A stretch of 64,000 nt of DNA. Origin: Bradyrhizobium sp. AZCC 1719. GTDB lineage: Bacteria > Pseudomonadota > Alphaproteobacteria > Rhizobiales > Xanthobacteraceae. Each line of letters opens with the position of its first letter. Position 1 is the first letter of the stretch. This document shows, piece after piece, positions 1 to 8,669 of the stretch. The stretch lies in the NCBI RefSeq assembly GCF_036924525.1, contig NZ_JAZHRU010000001.1, positions 4,183,001 to 4,247,000 on the forward strand. Reading direction: 5' to 3'. Made by a program: the position numbers and the translations under genes. Below the pieces are notes generated by a model, which worked only from the letters and a program-made list of their open reading frames with translations, was not told the origin of the DNA and made no database searches.

Positions 1-1625
1 GAGCAGGACCAATCGGCTTTCGCACGCCGCTGGCGCTTTTATTTCTATCGCTCGGCATCGTTGTCGCGGTGTGGTGGTGGCTGGCCACGCCGGTAGCGCT
101 GACGCGCGCACCGATTGATGATGCATCGAAGCTGGAATGCGTTTCCTACGCGCCGTTCCGCAACGATCAGACGCCGCACGATCCGACTCTCATCGTCAAG
201 CCGGAGCAGATCGCGGAGGATCTGCAGGAGCTTGCCAAGGTCTCCAAATGCATCCGCACCTATTCCATCGACAACGGGCTGGACAAGGTACCCGAGCTTG
301 CGTCCAGGGTCGGGTTGAAGGTTCTGCTCGGCCTGTGGATCGGGCGCGATCGCGCCAAGAACGCGCAACTCGCCGACATTGCGGTCTCGCTGGTGAAGGA
401 TCATCCGGGCACGGTCGCGGCGCTCATCGTCGGCAGCGAAGTGCTGCTGCGCGGCGACATGACGGTCGGCGACCTTCGCCAAACGATCCAGTCGGTCAAG
501 CCGCGCGTGGACATTCCGGTGACCTATGCCGATGTCTGGGAATTCTGGCTGCGCTACCGCGAGGTAGGCGCCGATGTCGATTTCGTTACCGCCCATTTCC
601 TGCCCTATTGGGAAGACGTTCCCCCGCGCGCCGAGGATGCGGCCGCCCATATAGATGAGATACGCAAGCAAGTGGCGGCAGCCTTTCCCGGCAAGGAGAT
701 TTTGATCGGCGAAACCGGTTGGCCAAGCCACGGGCGGATGCGCGATGGCGCGCTGGCTTCCCGCGTCAACCAGGCACGTTTCATCTCCGAGATTCTCGAG
801 CGGGCACGGCGCGATAACTTCCGCGTCAATTTGTTCGAGGCCTATGACGAGCCGTGGAAGCGCCGCTGGGAAGGAACGGTGGGTGGCTATTGGGGGCTGT
901 TCGACGGGGCTGAACGCAAGCTGAAATATCCGGCCGGCGTGGCCATCAGCAACTACCCGTTCTGGAAGCTGCAGATGGCAGGCGGGCTGCTGCTTTGCCT
1001 CTGTGTATTCGCAGTTGCCGGGTTCACGCAGAAGCGCCAGCAGGCCGCGGCGCCGTTGGCATCGTGGGCCGCGGTCGCCGCATCCGCGACCGCTGGCGGA
1101 ATCTTGCTGGGCATCAGCATCGACAAGATGCTCCAGGAAAGCTACGGGCTCGGCGGTTGGCTAGTTCAGGGTTTTCTGCTGACGGCGGCAGTGACAGCGC
1201 CGCTGCTGGCCACCTACGCGCTGATGTCGGGGCGGGGGCTTCCGGCGTTTCTTGAAGTGTTGGGGCCGCGCAAGGGCCTGACCCCATTGTTCATGAGCAA
1301 CATACTGGGCGTGACGCTGATCGTGACGACGCTGATTGCTGCGCAGACCGCGCTCAGCCTGATATTCGACGCGCGCTGGCGCGATTTCCCGTTCGCCGCC
1401 CTGACCATGGCCGTGGTGCCGTTCTGGACATTGGCGTTTCTCAACGGCTCAAAATCCGGTGAGCGGCCGCTCTCTGAGGCCGTGTTTGCCGGACTCTTCG
1501 CCTCGGCCGCGATCTATATCGTCCTCAACGAGGGTTTTCAGAACTGGCAGGCGATGTGGACGGGCGCGGTATATCTGCTGCTCGGCAGCGCGCTGTGGCG
1601 GGCGCGCACATCAGCCGTTGCCTGA
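1..1625 (+). CDS. Membrane-anchored GH17 beta-glucan enzyme, NdvC-like (5' partial)
   Basis: The reading frame is open from base 3, so the true start lies before the window; the GTG at 69 sits inside the first membrane helix and is not the start. After one N-terminal helix comes a glycoside hydrolase 17 domain (about residues 40-310 of the visible part). It has the nucleophile-type motif GETGWPS and an upstream VGSEV that fits the acid/base Glu. Several membrane helices follow to the C terminus. In Bradyrhizobium, NdvC is a GH17-like protein needed for the beta-1,6 branches of periplasmic cyclic glucan. I infer a glucanosyltransferase of that type; whether this is ndvC itself or a paralogue cannot be told without the neighbouring genes. 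Confidence 0.8.
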   Translation, partial: AGPIGFRTPLALLFLSLGIVVAVWWWLATPVALTRAPIDDASKLECVSYAPFRNDQTPHDPTLIVKPEQIAEDLQELAKVSKCIRTYSIDNGLDKVPELASRVGLKVLLGLWIGRDRAKNAQLADIAVSLVKDHPGTVAALIVGSEVLLRGDMTVGDLRQTIQSVKPRVDIPVTYADVWEFWLRYREVGADVDFVTAHFLPYWEDVPPRAEDAAAHIDEIRKQVAAAFPGKEILIGETGWPSHGRMRDGALASRVNQARFISEILERARRDNFRVNLFEAYDEPWKRRWEGTVGGYWGLFDGAERKLKYPAGVAISNYPFWKLQMAGGLLLCLCVFAVAGFTQKRQQAAAPLASWAAVAASATAGGILLGISIDKMLQESYGLGGWLVQGFLLTAAVTAPLLATYALMSGRGLPAFLEVLGPRKGLTPLFMSNILGVTLIVTTLIAAQTALSLIFDARWRDFPFAALTMAVVPFWTLAFLNGSKSGERPLSEAVFAGLFASAAIYIVLNEGFQNWQAMWTGAVYLLLGSALWRARTSAVA

Positions 1626-1650
1626 GTTCACGGCTTCGGGCTGACGCCTC

Positions 1651-2718
1651 TCACGCACCGCGTACGATCTCGCGCACCAGCCCGACCGTCTCCTCGATCA
1701 TCGCAGCGCTGACGTCGAGATGCGTGCAGGCGCGAATGCGGCCGTCCATCATCGCGAGCAGCACGCCGCGTTTGCGCAAGGCTTCGACCATTTTGTCGCC
1801 CGCGATGCCGGCTCTGTCAGGCTTGAAGAACACCAGGTTGGTCTCGGGCTCTTGCACCTCGATGCCGTCGATCTGCGACAGCCCCCGCGCCAGCGCACGC
1901 GCATTGGCGTGATCGTCGGCGAGGCGGTCGACGTGATGGTCGAGCGCATAGACGCAGGCCGCGGCGCAAATGCCGGCCTGCCGCATCGAGCCGCCGAGGC
2001 GCTGCTTCCAGCGCCAGACGTCGTCGATGAAGGCGCGCGAGCCCGCAATCACGCCGCCGATCGGCGCACCGAGGCCTTTTGAAAAATCGATCCAGGCCGA
2101 ATCCCAGCCTGCGGCCATGTCGCGCGCCGATATTTTCGTGGCGACGCAAGCGTTCAACAGCCGCGCGCCATCCATATGGGTGATCAGCCCATGGGCCTTG
2201 GCGATCTCGACGATTTCATCCAGCGCCGTCTTCTTCCAGATCGTGCCGCCGCCGATATTGGCGGTTTGCTCGACGCTGACGACGGTCTGCGGCGGCTGGT
2301 AGCGCGAGCGCGGGTGCAGCGCGGCGCGGAACGTTTCGGGCGTGAATTGCCCGTCATCGCCCGGCAGCGCCGTGATCTGGAATCCGCCCAGCGCCGCATG
2401 CGCGCCGCCCTCGCGGGCGATGATGTGCGCGCTGGCATGGGCGAGGATTTCGTCGCCCGGCCGGCAATGGGCGAGGGTGGCCGAGACGTTGCACATGGTG
2501 CCTGACGGCATGAACACGGCGGCTTCCTTGCCGAGCAGGTCAGCGACGCGCTCGCAAAGTAAATTCACGGTCGGATCGTCGCCGATCTGCTCGTCGCCGA
2601 CTTCCGCCCGCGCCATCGCCTCCCGCATCGCGGGCGTCGGTCGCGTCTGCGTGTCCGACAACAGGTTGATGCGGATGGGATCGGCCTTGGAATCGCGCGG
2701 GGCAGGGGTGTAGTGCAT
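1651..2718 (-). CDS. Low-specificity L-threonine aldolase family (PLP)
   Basis: This PLP-dependent aldolase of the beta-eliminating lyase family should cleave threonine or allo-threonine to glycine and acetaldehyde. The N-terminal NLLSDTQTRPTPAMREAM, the GDDPTVN stretch and the internal WIDFSKGLGAP, whose Lys is the expected PLP Schiff-base residue, are typical. The length of 355 residues is normal. I chose the ATG at 2718; the frame stays open upstream but only this start gives the conserved N terminus and has a purine-rich GAGACGAG before it. The gene is convergent with the GH17 gene, and the next gene upstream on this strand starts 1.2 kb away, so it may be transcribed together with the lactate dehydrogenase-like gene. 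Confidence 0.88.
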   Translation of the reverse strand: MHYTPAPRDSKADPIRINLLSDTQTRPTPAMREAMARAEVGDEQIGDDPTVNLLCERVADLLGKEAAVFMPSGTMCNVSATLAHCRPGDEILAHASAHIIAREGGAHAALGGFQITALPGDDGQFTPETFRAALHPRSRYQPPQTVVSVEQTANIGGGTIWKKTALDEIVEIAKAHGLITHMDGARLLNACVATKISARDMAAGWDSAWIDFSKGLGAPIGGVIAGSRAFIDDVWRWKQRLGGSMRQAGICAAACVYALDHHVDRLADDHANARALARGLSQIDGIEVQEPETNLVFFKPDRAGIAGDKMVEALRKRGVLLAMMDGRIRACTHLDVSAAMIEETVGLVREIVRGA

Positions 2719-2759
2719 GGCAGTTTCTCGTCTCTTTTGACTTGATGGCGGAACAGAAA

Positions 2760-3905
2760 TTATCTGAACCGCAGATTTTCGCGAGAGAGCTGATTGATCG
2801 CAGTGCATCCCATCAGCTTCATTCCCCGCTCAAGTTCCGACCGCATCAGGTCGAGCGCCCGCTCGACGCCGGCCTGGCCGGCCGCCGCGAGAGGATAGAG
2901 ATAATAGCGGCCAACGCCTACGGCCTTGGCTCCAAGCGACAACGCCTTCAAGACATGGGTGCCCCGCTGAATTCCGCCGTCCATGATCACGTCAATTCGA
3001 TCGCCGACGGCATCCACGATTTCGGCCAATTGATCGAATGGCGTGCGCGAACCGTCCAACTGCCGGCCGCCATGATTGGACAGCACGATGCCGGTGCAAC
3101 CGATCTCGACGGCGCGCCTGGCGTCCGCCACCGACATGACACCCTTCAGGCAGAATTGCCCGTTCCATAGCCGGACCATTTCAGCCACATCGTCCCAGTT
3201 CATCGAAGGATCCAGCATCTCGGTAAAATATTTGGAGATCGACAGCGCGCCGCTGCCCATGTCGACGTGCTGTTCCAGTTGCGGAAGCTTAAACCGCTCA
3301 TGCGTGAGATAATTGATGCCCCAGGCCGGCTTGATCCCGAACTGGTACATCCCGGCAAGCGTCAGCCGAAATGGAATCGAAAAGCCGGTGCGCTTGTCGC
3401 GCTCGCGGTTGCCCCCCGTGATGCTGTCCACGGTGAGCATCATTACCTGGACGCCGGCTTCTTTCGCGCGTTGCATCATCGCGCGGTTGAGACCGCGATC
3501 CCGGTGATAGTAGAATTGATAAACTTGCGGCGTGTCATGCGCCTTGCGCAGTTCCTCGAGGCTTACCGTGCCGAGCGAGGATACGCCGAACATCGTGCCG
3601 TACTTCGCCGCGGCGGCGGCGACGGCGCGCTCGCCGGTATGGTGGAACAGGCGTTGCAGTGCGGTCGGAGAGCAATAGATCGGCATCGCGAGCTTCTGGC
3701 CCAGGACCGTCACCGACATATCGATGTTTTCGACGCCGCGCAGGACGTTGGGTACCAGGTCACAGCGCTCGAAACTTGCGGTGTTCCGGCGATGGGTCAC
3801 CTCGTCGTCAGCCGCGCCATCGATGTAATCGAAGATAGGGCCGGGCAGCCGTCGTCGGGCCAGCCTGCGGAAGTCATGAAAGTTGTGGCAGTCGCGCAAG
3901 CGCAT
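2760..3905 (-). CDS. FMN-dependent alpha-hydroxy-acid dehydrogenase (L-lactate dehydrogenase-like)
   Basis: Member of the FMN-dependent alpha-hydroxy-acid oxidase family (LldD, glycolate oxidase, mandelate dehydrogenase), which oxidises L-2-hydroxy acids to 2-oxo acids. The near C-terminal SNHGGRQLDGS carries the catalytic His and substrate Arg. VDSITGGNRERD and the C-terminal GRYYLYPLAAAG are also family-typical (usually GGR and GRP-type phosphate loops). The length of 381 residues is usual. The ATG at 3905 is preferred over one 27 codons upstream, which would lie close to the rpsD terminator. The exact substrate (lactate, glycolate or other) cannot be read from sequence alone. Confidence 0.85.
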   Translation of the reverse strand: MRLRDCHNFHDFRRLARRRLPGPIFDYIDGAADDEVTHRRNTASFERCDLVPNVLRGVENIDMSVTVLGQKLAMPIYCSPTALQRLFHHTGERAVAAAAAKYGTMFGVSSLGTVSLEELRKAHDTPQVYQFYYHRDRGLNRAMMQRAKEAGVQVMMLTVDSITGGNRERDKRTGFSIPFRLTLAGMYQFGIKPAWGINYLTHERFKLPQLEQHVDMGSGALSISKYFTEMLDPSMNWDDVAEMVRLWNGQFCLKGVMSVADARRAVEIGCTGIVLSNHGGRQLDGSRTPFDQLAEIVDAVGDRIDVIMDGGIQRGTHVLKALSLGAKAVGVGRYYLYPLAAAGQAGVERALDLMRSELERGMKLMGCTAINQLSRENLRFR

Positions 3906-3970
3906 GTTGGATCCGCATTGATTCAGCTCACGGCGAGGTTCGGCGTTGAGACGACGCCATACTCGCATAC

Positions 3971-3999
3971 AAAAAGGCCCCGGCAAAACCGGGGCCTTT
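3971..3999 (-). terminator. Rho-independent terminator of rpsD
   Basis: A perfect 8-bp GC stem (3976-3983 and 3989-3996) with a 5-nt loop is followed on the minus strand by TTTTTG. It lies 24 bases past the rpsD stop codon and before the start of the downstream dehydrogenase gene, so it ends rpsD transcription. On the plus strand only three T follow the stem, so it should act mainly for the minus strand. Confidence 0.9.
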
Positions 4000-4022
4000 G
4001 ATATCTCGTAACTGAAAGCCGA

Positions 4023-4640
4023 TCAGCGCGAATAGAATTCGACGATCAGGTGCGGCTCCATCTGCACTGCGAACGGCACGTCCGACAGTGCGGGGATGCG
4101 GGTGAACTTCGCCATCATCTTGGAGTGATCGGTCTCGATGAAGTCGGGCACATCGCGTTCGCCGAGCTGGCTTGCTTCCAGAACCGGGGTGAGCTGCTTG
4201 GAGGATTCCTTGACCTCGACGACGTCGCCGGGCTTGAGCTTGTAGCTCGGAATGTTGACGCGGCGGCCGTTCACCTTGATGTGGCCGTGGTTGATGAACT
4301 GGCGCGCGGCGAACATCGTCGCGACGAACTTGGCGCGATAGACCACGGTGTCGAGACGGCGCTCCAGGAGGCCGATCAGGTTTTCACCGGTGTCGCCCTT
4401 CATCCGGCCGGCCTCGACATAGATGCCGTGGAACTGGCGCTCGGAAATGTTGGCGTAGTAACCTTTAAGCTTCTGCTTGGCGCGGAGCTGGACGCCGAAG
4501 TCGGACAGCTTGCCCTTGCGGCGCTGGCCGTGCTGGCCGGGGCCGTATTCCCGGCGGTTCACGGGGCTCTTCGGGCGGCCCCAGATGTTCTGGCCCATAC
4601 GGCGATCGATCTTGTATTTCGCCTCACTGCGCTTTGTCAT
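4023..4640 (-). CDS. rpsD: 30S ribosomal protein S4
   Basis: Primary 16S rRNA-binding protein of the small subunit, needed early in 30S assembly. The protein is 205 residues, the usual length in alphaproteobacteria. It starts with the S4 N-terminal domain and contains the S4 RNA-binding domain (about residues 95-155; [25 protein letters not shown]). The gene stands alone, as is usual in Rhizobiales where rpsD is outside the alpha operon. It has its own candidate promoter about 150 bases upstream and a strong terminator downstream. Confidence 0.98.
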   Translation of the reverse strand: MTKRSEAKYKIDRRMGQNIWGRPKSPVNRREYGPGQHGQRRKGKLSDFGVQLRAKQKLKGYYANISERQFHGIYVEAGRMKGDTGENLIGLLERRLDTVVYRAKFVATMFAARQFINHGHIKVNGRRVNIPSYKLKPGDVVEVKESSKQLTPVLEASQLGERDVPDFIETDHSKMMAKFTRIPALSDVPFAVQMEPHLIVEFYSR

Positions 4641-4791
4641 CGCGTCCTCTGCTTAAGAGTTTGAGTTTTGAGGAAACGCGCCCTCCTGTGCACCGGGGTT
4701 GCCGGGGCCGACAGGTCCGCCTCGAAAGCTCGGGGAGGACCACGGGTCGCGAAACGCATCGCGGGCCGAAACCGGCCCGCGAGCAAGCGGG

Positions 4792-4820
4792 TTCTTAGGG
4801 AGAAACCGCCGTTCTGTCAA
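4792..4820 (-). promoter_or_regulatory. Candidate sigma-70 promoter for rpsD
   Basis: On the minus strand there is a perfect TTGACA (plus 4815-4820), a 17-base spacer, and TAAGAA (plus 4792-4797), a weak -10. Transcription would start near 4785 and leave a leader of about 145 nt. That leader contains a strong hairpin (8-bp GC stem, plus 4761-4780) with no T run. Only the -35 box is strong, so this is a candidate. Confidence 0.4.
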
Positions 4821-4842
4821 CGAAAAGGGGCCTGTGAGCACT

Positions 4843-4917
4843 GTCATTCCGGGGCGCGAAGCGAACCCGGAATCTCGAGATTCCGGGTCTGGTGCTTACG
4901 CACCATCCCGGAATGAC
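4843..4917. repeat. Palindromic repeat, family A, copy 1
   Basis: Starts GTCATTCCGGGG and ends CCGGAATGAC, with the core palindrome GAATCTCGAGATTC in the middle, so the RNA would fold into a long cruciform. The same ends and core occur at 44216-44316, 49592-49670 and 54138-54239. This copy lies between the acyltransferase stop (4931) and the rpsD promoter region. It is REP/BIME-like; such elements are common in Bradyrhizobium intergenic DNA. Confidence 0.85.
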
Positions 4918-4930
4918 GGCCACGAGGCCG

Positions 4931-5710
4931 TCACGTTGCCACCGCGCGGACCGGCTTGGGCTCGGTTTGCTGCCGATTGGCCCGCAATTCGGCTGATATT
5001 TCGCCGTTCAGCACCTGTTCCAGCCGGTTGAGGGCCTTGGCCATCGGGGCGGCATCGGTAATCCGGTGATCCCAGCGCAAGACGACATCGATGGTCTGGT
5101 CGGGCTTTTCCACCCCATAGCTCAGGACAAAGGGCCCGGGGCTGATGGCATGGAGCTGGCCCGCGCCATAGGCGGCCACGGAGGTGACCCCAAAACTACC
5201 GAAATAATTGGCCCGCTGGCGGCCGAAATTCAGCCCGACGGCCCAGAACAGCCGCCGCAGCGGCAGCGGCAGCCGCGTGGTTCGCAGGATCTTCCGGAAC
5301 GCCGGCACCTCGTCGATCGCCGCCACCTTGGCGTGCCGGATCAGGGCGTCGACTTCGGCAAGCGGCATTTCGTCGGGCGCGGCGACCTTTTGCGGCAGCA
5401 CGCAATCCTGGCCGTCCTCGACCCGGGCGATCGCCACCATGGCGACGCTGCGCGGCAGTTCGTAGAAGGCCGGCATAGGCCATTTGACGTAGAGGGTGCG
5501 CAGGATCGGCTGTTCCTTGGCCACCAGCGCGAACGCTTTGACGAAAATCGCGGCCCAGCCCGGCCGCTGGGCGGCCTGCGCGCGGGCTTCCTGCAGGGCT
5601 CGAATATGAAGCGGGCGCGAGAGCGAAACAAAGGGCACGCGGTTCGAGGCGTGCATGAGGTCGGCGACCAGACGGCGCGGTAGTGTGATTTTTCGAACCG
5701 TTCCGCGCAT
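4931..5710 (-). CDS. Stand-alone E2-fold (2-oxoacid dehydrogenase-type) acyltransferase domain protein
   Basis: The 259-residue protein resembles the catalytic domain of dihydrolipoamide acyltransferases (chloramphenicol acetyltransferase fold), with the C-terminal WDHRITDAA standing where E2 proteins have DHRxxDG. No lipoyl domain or subunit-binding domain precedes it, so it is not a working E2 core of a normal complex. It begins with a basic region. I chose the ATG at 5710, after a GCGGAG sequence; a TTG ten codons upstream is possible. The substrate is unknown. Homologues in Bradyrhizobium are annotated only as acyltransferases or 2-oxo acid dehydrogenase subunit E2. Confidence 0.7.
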   Translation of the reverse strand: MRGTVRKITLPRRLVADLMHASNRVPFVSLSRPLHIRALQEARAQAAQRPGWAAIFVKAFALVAKEQPILRTLYVKWPMPAFYELPRSVAMVAIARVEDGQDCVLPQKVAAPDEMPLAEVDALIRHAKVAAIDEVPAFRKILRTTRLPLPLRRLFWAVGLNFGRQRANYFGSFGVTSVAAYGAGQLHAISPGPFVLSYGVEKPDQTIDVVLRWDHRITDAAPMAKALNRLEQVLNGEISAELRANRQQTEPKPVRAVAT

Positions 5711-5910
5711 CGCTCCGCCCGCGTTTCCGCAATAGATCAATCAAAAAGCCGGCAGGCCGCCCCGGCAACCTGCCAGCACCTCATCTAGCACGAACAAGGC
5801 GTTTTGACGCCAGAGGGTTCGTATCCGGATTGCTCCGGGTGGGCGGCGCCGCGTCCCGAGGGATCCTGTAAACCCCGAGAACTTTGAAGGGCTTGCCGCC
5901 GTCTCGGCAC

Positions 5911-6690
5911 CTATCGCTTGATCCCTTCAAAGCTTGCCGCGATGCCGCGCTGGAACAGCGACCAGTCGAAGCCGAGCGCCAGCGCGACGTAGCCGCGGTC
6001 GATCATCTTGTTGGCTTGCTCAGCCGTGCGCGCGACGCCGCCGATTGGTACGCCACTCCTAAGGATGCCTTCCTCGGCGCGCTTCATCAGCGCCACCACC
6101 TCGGGATCATCCGGCAGGCCGCGCTTATTGATGGAGGTGGCGAGATCGCCGGGGCCGATCACGGCGACATCGATGCCAGGCGTCGCCATGATCTCATCAA
6201 TGCGCTCGACCGCTTCGACATGCTCGACGGTGACCATGCAGATCATGTCGTCGTCGGCGGTCGCCATGTAATCCGCCATCGACACGCCCCAGCGGAACGG
6301 CGCATGGAACGGGCCCCATAGCCGGTCGCCGTTCGGCGGATAGCGCACGCTGCGCACGGCTTTTTCGGCAGCCGCGCGGCTGCAGATCATCGGAAAGTTG
6401 ATGCCGAGCGCACCAAGGTCCATCGGTGCTTTCGCCAGCCACGGCTCGTTGGCGGCAATCCGCACCATTGGCACGCAGGGCGTGCCTGAGGTGGCCGTGA
6501 TCATCGCATGCGCCGAGCCGAGATCGATCGGGCCGTGCTCGAGATCGACGATGATGAAGTCGATCCCCGAGCGCGCCATGATCTGCACGGTCTGGATCGA
6601 GGGAATGGTCGCGATCGCGCCGAAGGTCGGACGCCCCTCACGCCACAATTGGCGAAGGCGGTTGAGCGGCGCAGGCTTTGCGGTGGTCAA
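5911..6690 (-). CDS. HpcH/HpaI-type class II aldolase / citrate lyase family
   Basis: Metal-dependent class II pyruvate aldolase family (HpaI, RhmA, GarL): a TIM barrel that cleaves 4-hydroxy-2-oxo acids to pyruvate or a related acid plus an aldehyde. Seen are FIIVDLEHGP (metal and active-site region), PMVRI, the metal-binding VEHVEAVERIDEI segment, VIGPGDLATS and the late GGVARTAEQANKMIDRG. I prefer the TTG at 6690 because AGGGAG lies 7 bases upstream. An ATG at 6741 would add 17 residues read from a 33-bp repeat shared with 9922-9953. The gene is divergent from the ThuA-like gene. The specific substrate is unknown. Confidence 0.8.
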   Translation of the reverse strand: MTTAKPAPLNRLRQLWREGRPTFGAIATIPSIQTVQIMARSGIDFIIVDLEHGPIDLGSAHAMITATSGTPCVPMVRIAANEPWLAKAPMDLGALGINFPMICSRAAAEKAVRSVRYPPNGDRLWGPFHAPFRWGVSMADYMATADDDMICMVTVEHVEAVERIDEIMATPGIDVAVIGPGDLATSINKRGLPDDPEVVALMKRAEEGILRSGVPIGGVARTAEQANKMIDRGYVALALGFDWSLFQRGIAASFEGIKR

Positions 6691-6718
6691 GCGGAAACTC
6701 CCTGCTGAAATGACCGAG

Positions 6719-6752
6719 TGATCATTGGGCGAGGGGACCATAAGGTCAAATT
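6719..6752. promoter_or_regulatory. Possible operator, copy 1 of a 33-bp duplicated element
   Basis: This stretch is nearly identical to 9922-9953. Both carry GGCGAGG then GACCATAAGGTC, an inverted repeat GACC-N4-GGTC. It lies between the divergent HpcH/HpaI aldolase and ThuA-like genes. The second copy is upstream of the HbpS/GlcG-like gene. A shared regulator binding site is inferred. Confidence 0.45.
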
Positions 6753-6888
6753 CACCGCTTATCGAGCCACATTGTTTCTGCGCCTTGCCATCATTTCAGA
6801 CGCCAGAGGCGGAGCAACGCCAGCGCTGGTCCTATTTGTGCTAATCTTTTTTCAGCACATGATTGCCTATGGTTTTGCGGAGCGGATT

Positions 6889-7638
6889 GTGAGGCGACGT
6901 GAGTTCATCGCGCTCCTTGGCGGCGCGGCGGCAGCGCGACCACTCGGCGCGCATGCGCAGCGCCCGACAGCGCGCATCCTCTATTTCACTTACTCGGCCG
7001 GCTACCGGCATCAGGTCCTGCCGCTTTCCAAGGCAATCCTGGCTCAGCTCGGCGGCAATTCGGGTATCTTTGAGGTCACTGCAACGGAAGACCCGTCTGA
7101 ATTTTCGACCGAAAACCTCGCGCGCTACGCCGCGGTGATGTTCTTCACATCCGGAGAGCTTCCGATGAGCGACGCACAAAGGATGGCTCTTCTCAACTTT
7201 GTGAGTTCGGGCGGTGGGTTCATCGGTGTTCATTCGGCGACGGACACATTCTACACGTGGCCGGACTATCTCGATTTGGTCGGCGGCTACTTCAATGGTC
7301 ATCCCTGGCATCAGGCCGCGACCATCAAGGTGGTTGATCCCAGCGACCCTCTGGTGGCGTTTCTCGGGAGTTCATTCCAGATCGAGGACGAGATCTACCA
7401 GATCAGCGACTTCGACTATCGTGGATCAAGTGTGCTTCTGCGCCTTGACCCAAACTCGGTGGACCTCGGCAAGAGCGGCGTGCATCAGCGATTCTATGGT
7501 TGGCCTCTCGCATGGACCCGCCTCTACGGCGAGGGGCGCGTATTCTATACGGCGCTGGGCCACGAGCCGTCAGTCTGGCAGGACTCCCGCTACCAGCGCC
7601 TCCTCACGAACGCTATCCTCTGGTCGATGCGAAAGTAA
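6889..7638 (+). CDS. Tat-exported ThuA-like domain protein
   Basis: The protein (249 residues from the GTG at 6889) begins RRREFIALLGGAAAARPLGAHAQ, a twin-arginine signal followed by an AxAQ cleavage site, so it should be folded in the cytoplasm and exported. The rest is a ThuA-like domain (glutamine amidotransferase fold, trehalose-utilisation family), with the conserved GGGFIGVHSATDTFYTWPDYLDLVGGYF-type region around residues 105-140 and a late GRVFYTALGHEPSVW. GTG 6889 is preceded by GGAG at good spacing; earlier in-frame starts only add a long atypical leader. ThuA proteins act in trehalose and related sugar catabolism, but exported ThuA-like domains are of unknown substrate. Confidence 0.8.
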   Translation: MRRREFIALLGGAAAARPLGAHAQRPTARILYFTYSAGYRHQVLPLSKAILAQLGGNSGIFEVTATEDPSEFSTENLARYAAVMFFTSGELPMSDAQRMALLNFVSSGGGFIGVHSATDTFYTWPDYLDLVGGYFNGHPWHQAATIKVVDPSDPLVAFLGSSFQIEDEIYQISDFDYRGSSVLLRLDPNSVDLGKSGVHQRFYGWPLAWTRLYGEGRVFYTALGHEPSVWQDSRYQRLLTNAILWSMRK

Positions 7639-7673
7639 CGAGCGAGTATCGACACCGCCGCCGCTCATTGCTT

Positions 7674-8570
7674 CTATTGGGCCAACGCATGCCACAATTC
7701 GTCTGCTGCGTGATTGCGACAGTCGGGCGATCTGAATAATCTGATCTCTATCGGGATATCGAACTGCGGTGGCCCTGCGCCAACGAGCCGTCCCTGTTCC
7801 AGATCGTGTTTTGCCAATGTTCGCGGAAGCCACGCGACCCCATGGCCTTCGCGCGCCATCGTCATCAGCGTCGCGGCGAGATGTGAGGTAAAACCGGTCT
7901 CCATTTGCGCGATCGCATCCCGGCTCATCTGATGGGCGGAGAGGATCCGGCCAAGTCCGGAGGCATGGCTATACGCGAGGAGACGTATCGGTCGAGCCGA
8001 TGTGCCGGAGAGCGGCCATGCAGGCCGCCCGTCGGAATAGGGCGCGCAGAGCGGGACCAGACAATCATCGCCGACCCGCACGCTCTGGAAGCGCTCGGGT
8101 TCGAAACGCGTCGGCGCCTCTGGATGATAGTGACACAGCAGGAAATGGACCTCTCCGCCGAGCATGATCTCTTCGCAAGCTTCCATGCTGTCCGAAACCA
8201 GGTTGAGGGCGCCGAGGGCTTCAAAGCGCAGGTGGTTCCGAATCCATTCGGGGAAAAACGTGAAGGAAAGCGCGTGCGTTGCTGCGATGGACAGAGCGAT
8301 CGTATTTCGCTCGCCCACCGATCGGGTATCGCGTCGCGCCCTTTCCAAACCACGGATCATGTCGGCAGCCAGCGGCTGAAAGTGCTGGCCGGCTGGCGTC
8401 AAGCTGGCGCCTTGAGCGCCCCGCACGAAAAGCGGGGTGCCGATCCAGTCCTCAAGCGCGCGTACGCGCCGGCTGAAAGCCGGCTGTGTTACGTTCCGCG
8501 CGTCGGCTGCGCGCGAGAAGCTCTTCAGTTCTGCCAGCGCCAGGAAGTCTTTGAGCCAGTCGAGATCCAT
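7674..8570 (-). CDS. LysR-family regulator, probable activator of tarD
   Basis: The 298-residue protein has the LysR helix-turn-helix at residues 1-60 (LKSFSRAADARNVTQPAFSRRVRALE) and an effector domain after about residue 90. The frame stays open to 8981, but the ATG at 8570 gives the normal LysR N terminus MDLDWLKDF. It is divergent from tarD with 99 bases between the start codons, the classic arrangement for a LysR regulator and its target. I infer control of D-tartrate use. No clear T-N11-A box was singled out. Confidence 0.88.
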   Translation of the reverse strand: MDLDWLKDFLALAELKSFSRAADARNVTQPAFSRRVRALEDWIGTPLFVRGAQGASLTPAGQHFQPLAADMIRGLERARRDTRSVGERNTIALSIAATHALSFTFFPEWIRNHLRFEALGALNLVSDSMEACEEIMLGGEVHFLLCHYHPEAPTRFEPERFQSVRVGDDCLVPLCAPYSDGRPAWPLSGTSARPIRLLAYSHASGLGRILSAHQMSRDAIAQMETGFTSHLAATLMTMAREGHGVAWLPRTLAKHDLEQGRLVGAGPPQFDIPIEIRLFRSPDCRNHAADELWHALAQ

Positions 8571-8669
8571 GTCGATGCCGTTTGCGCATAACGCGAACCG
8601 ATCATGGCATTGGCCAATCCGCCCTGTCCAGAAGTACCCATCGAGGCAGATCGCCCGAAGGAGAACATC

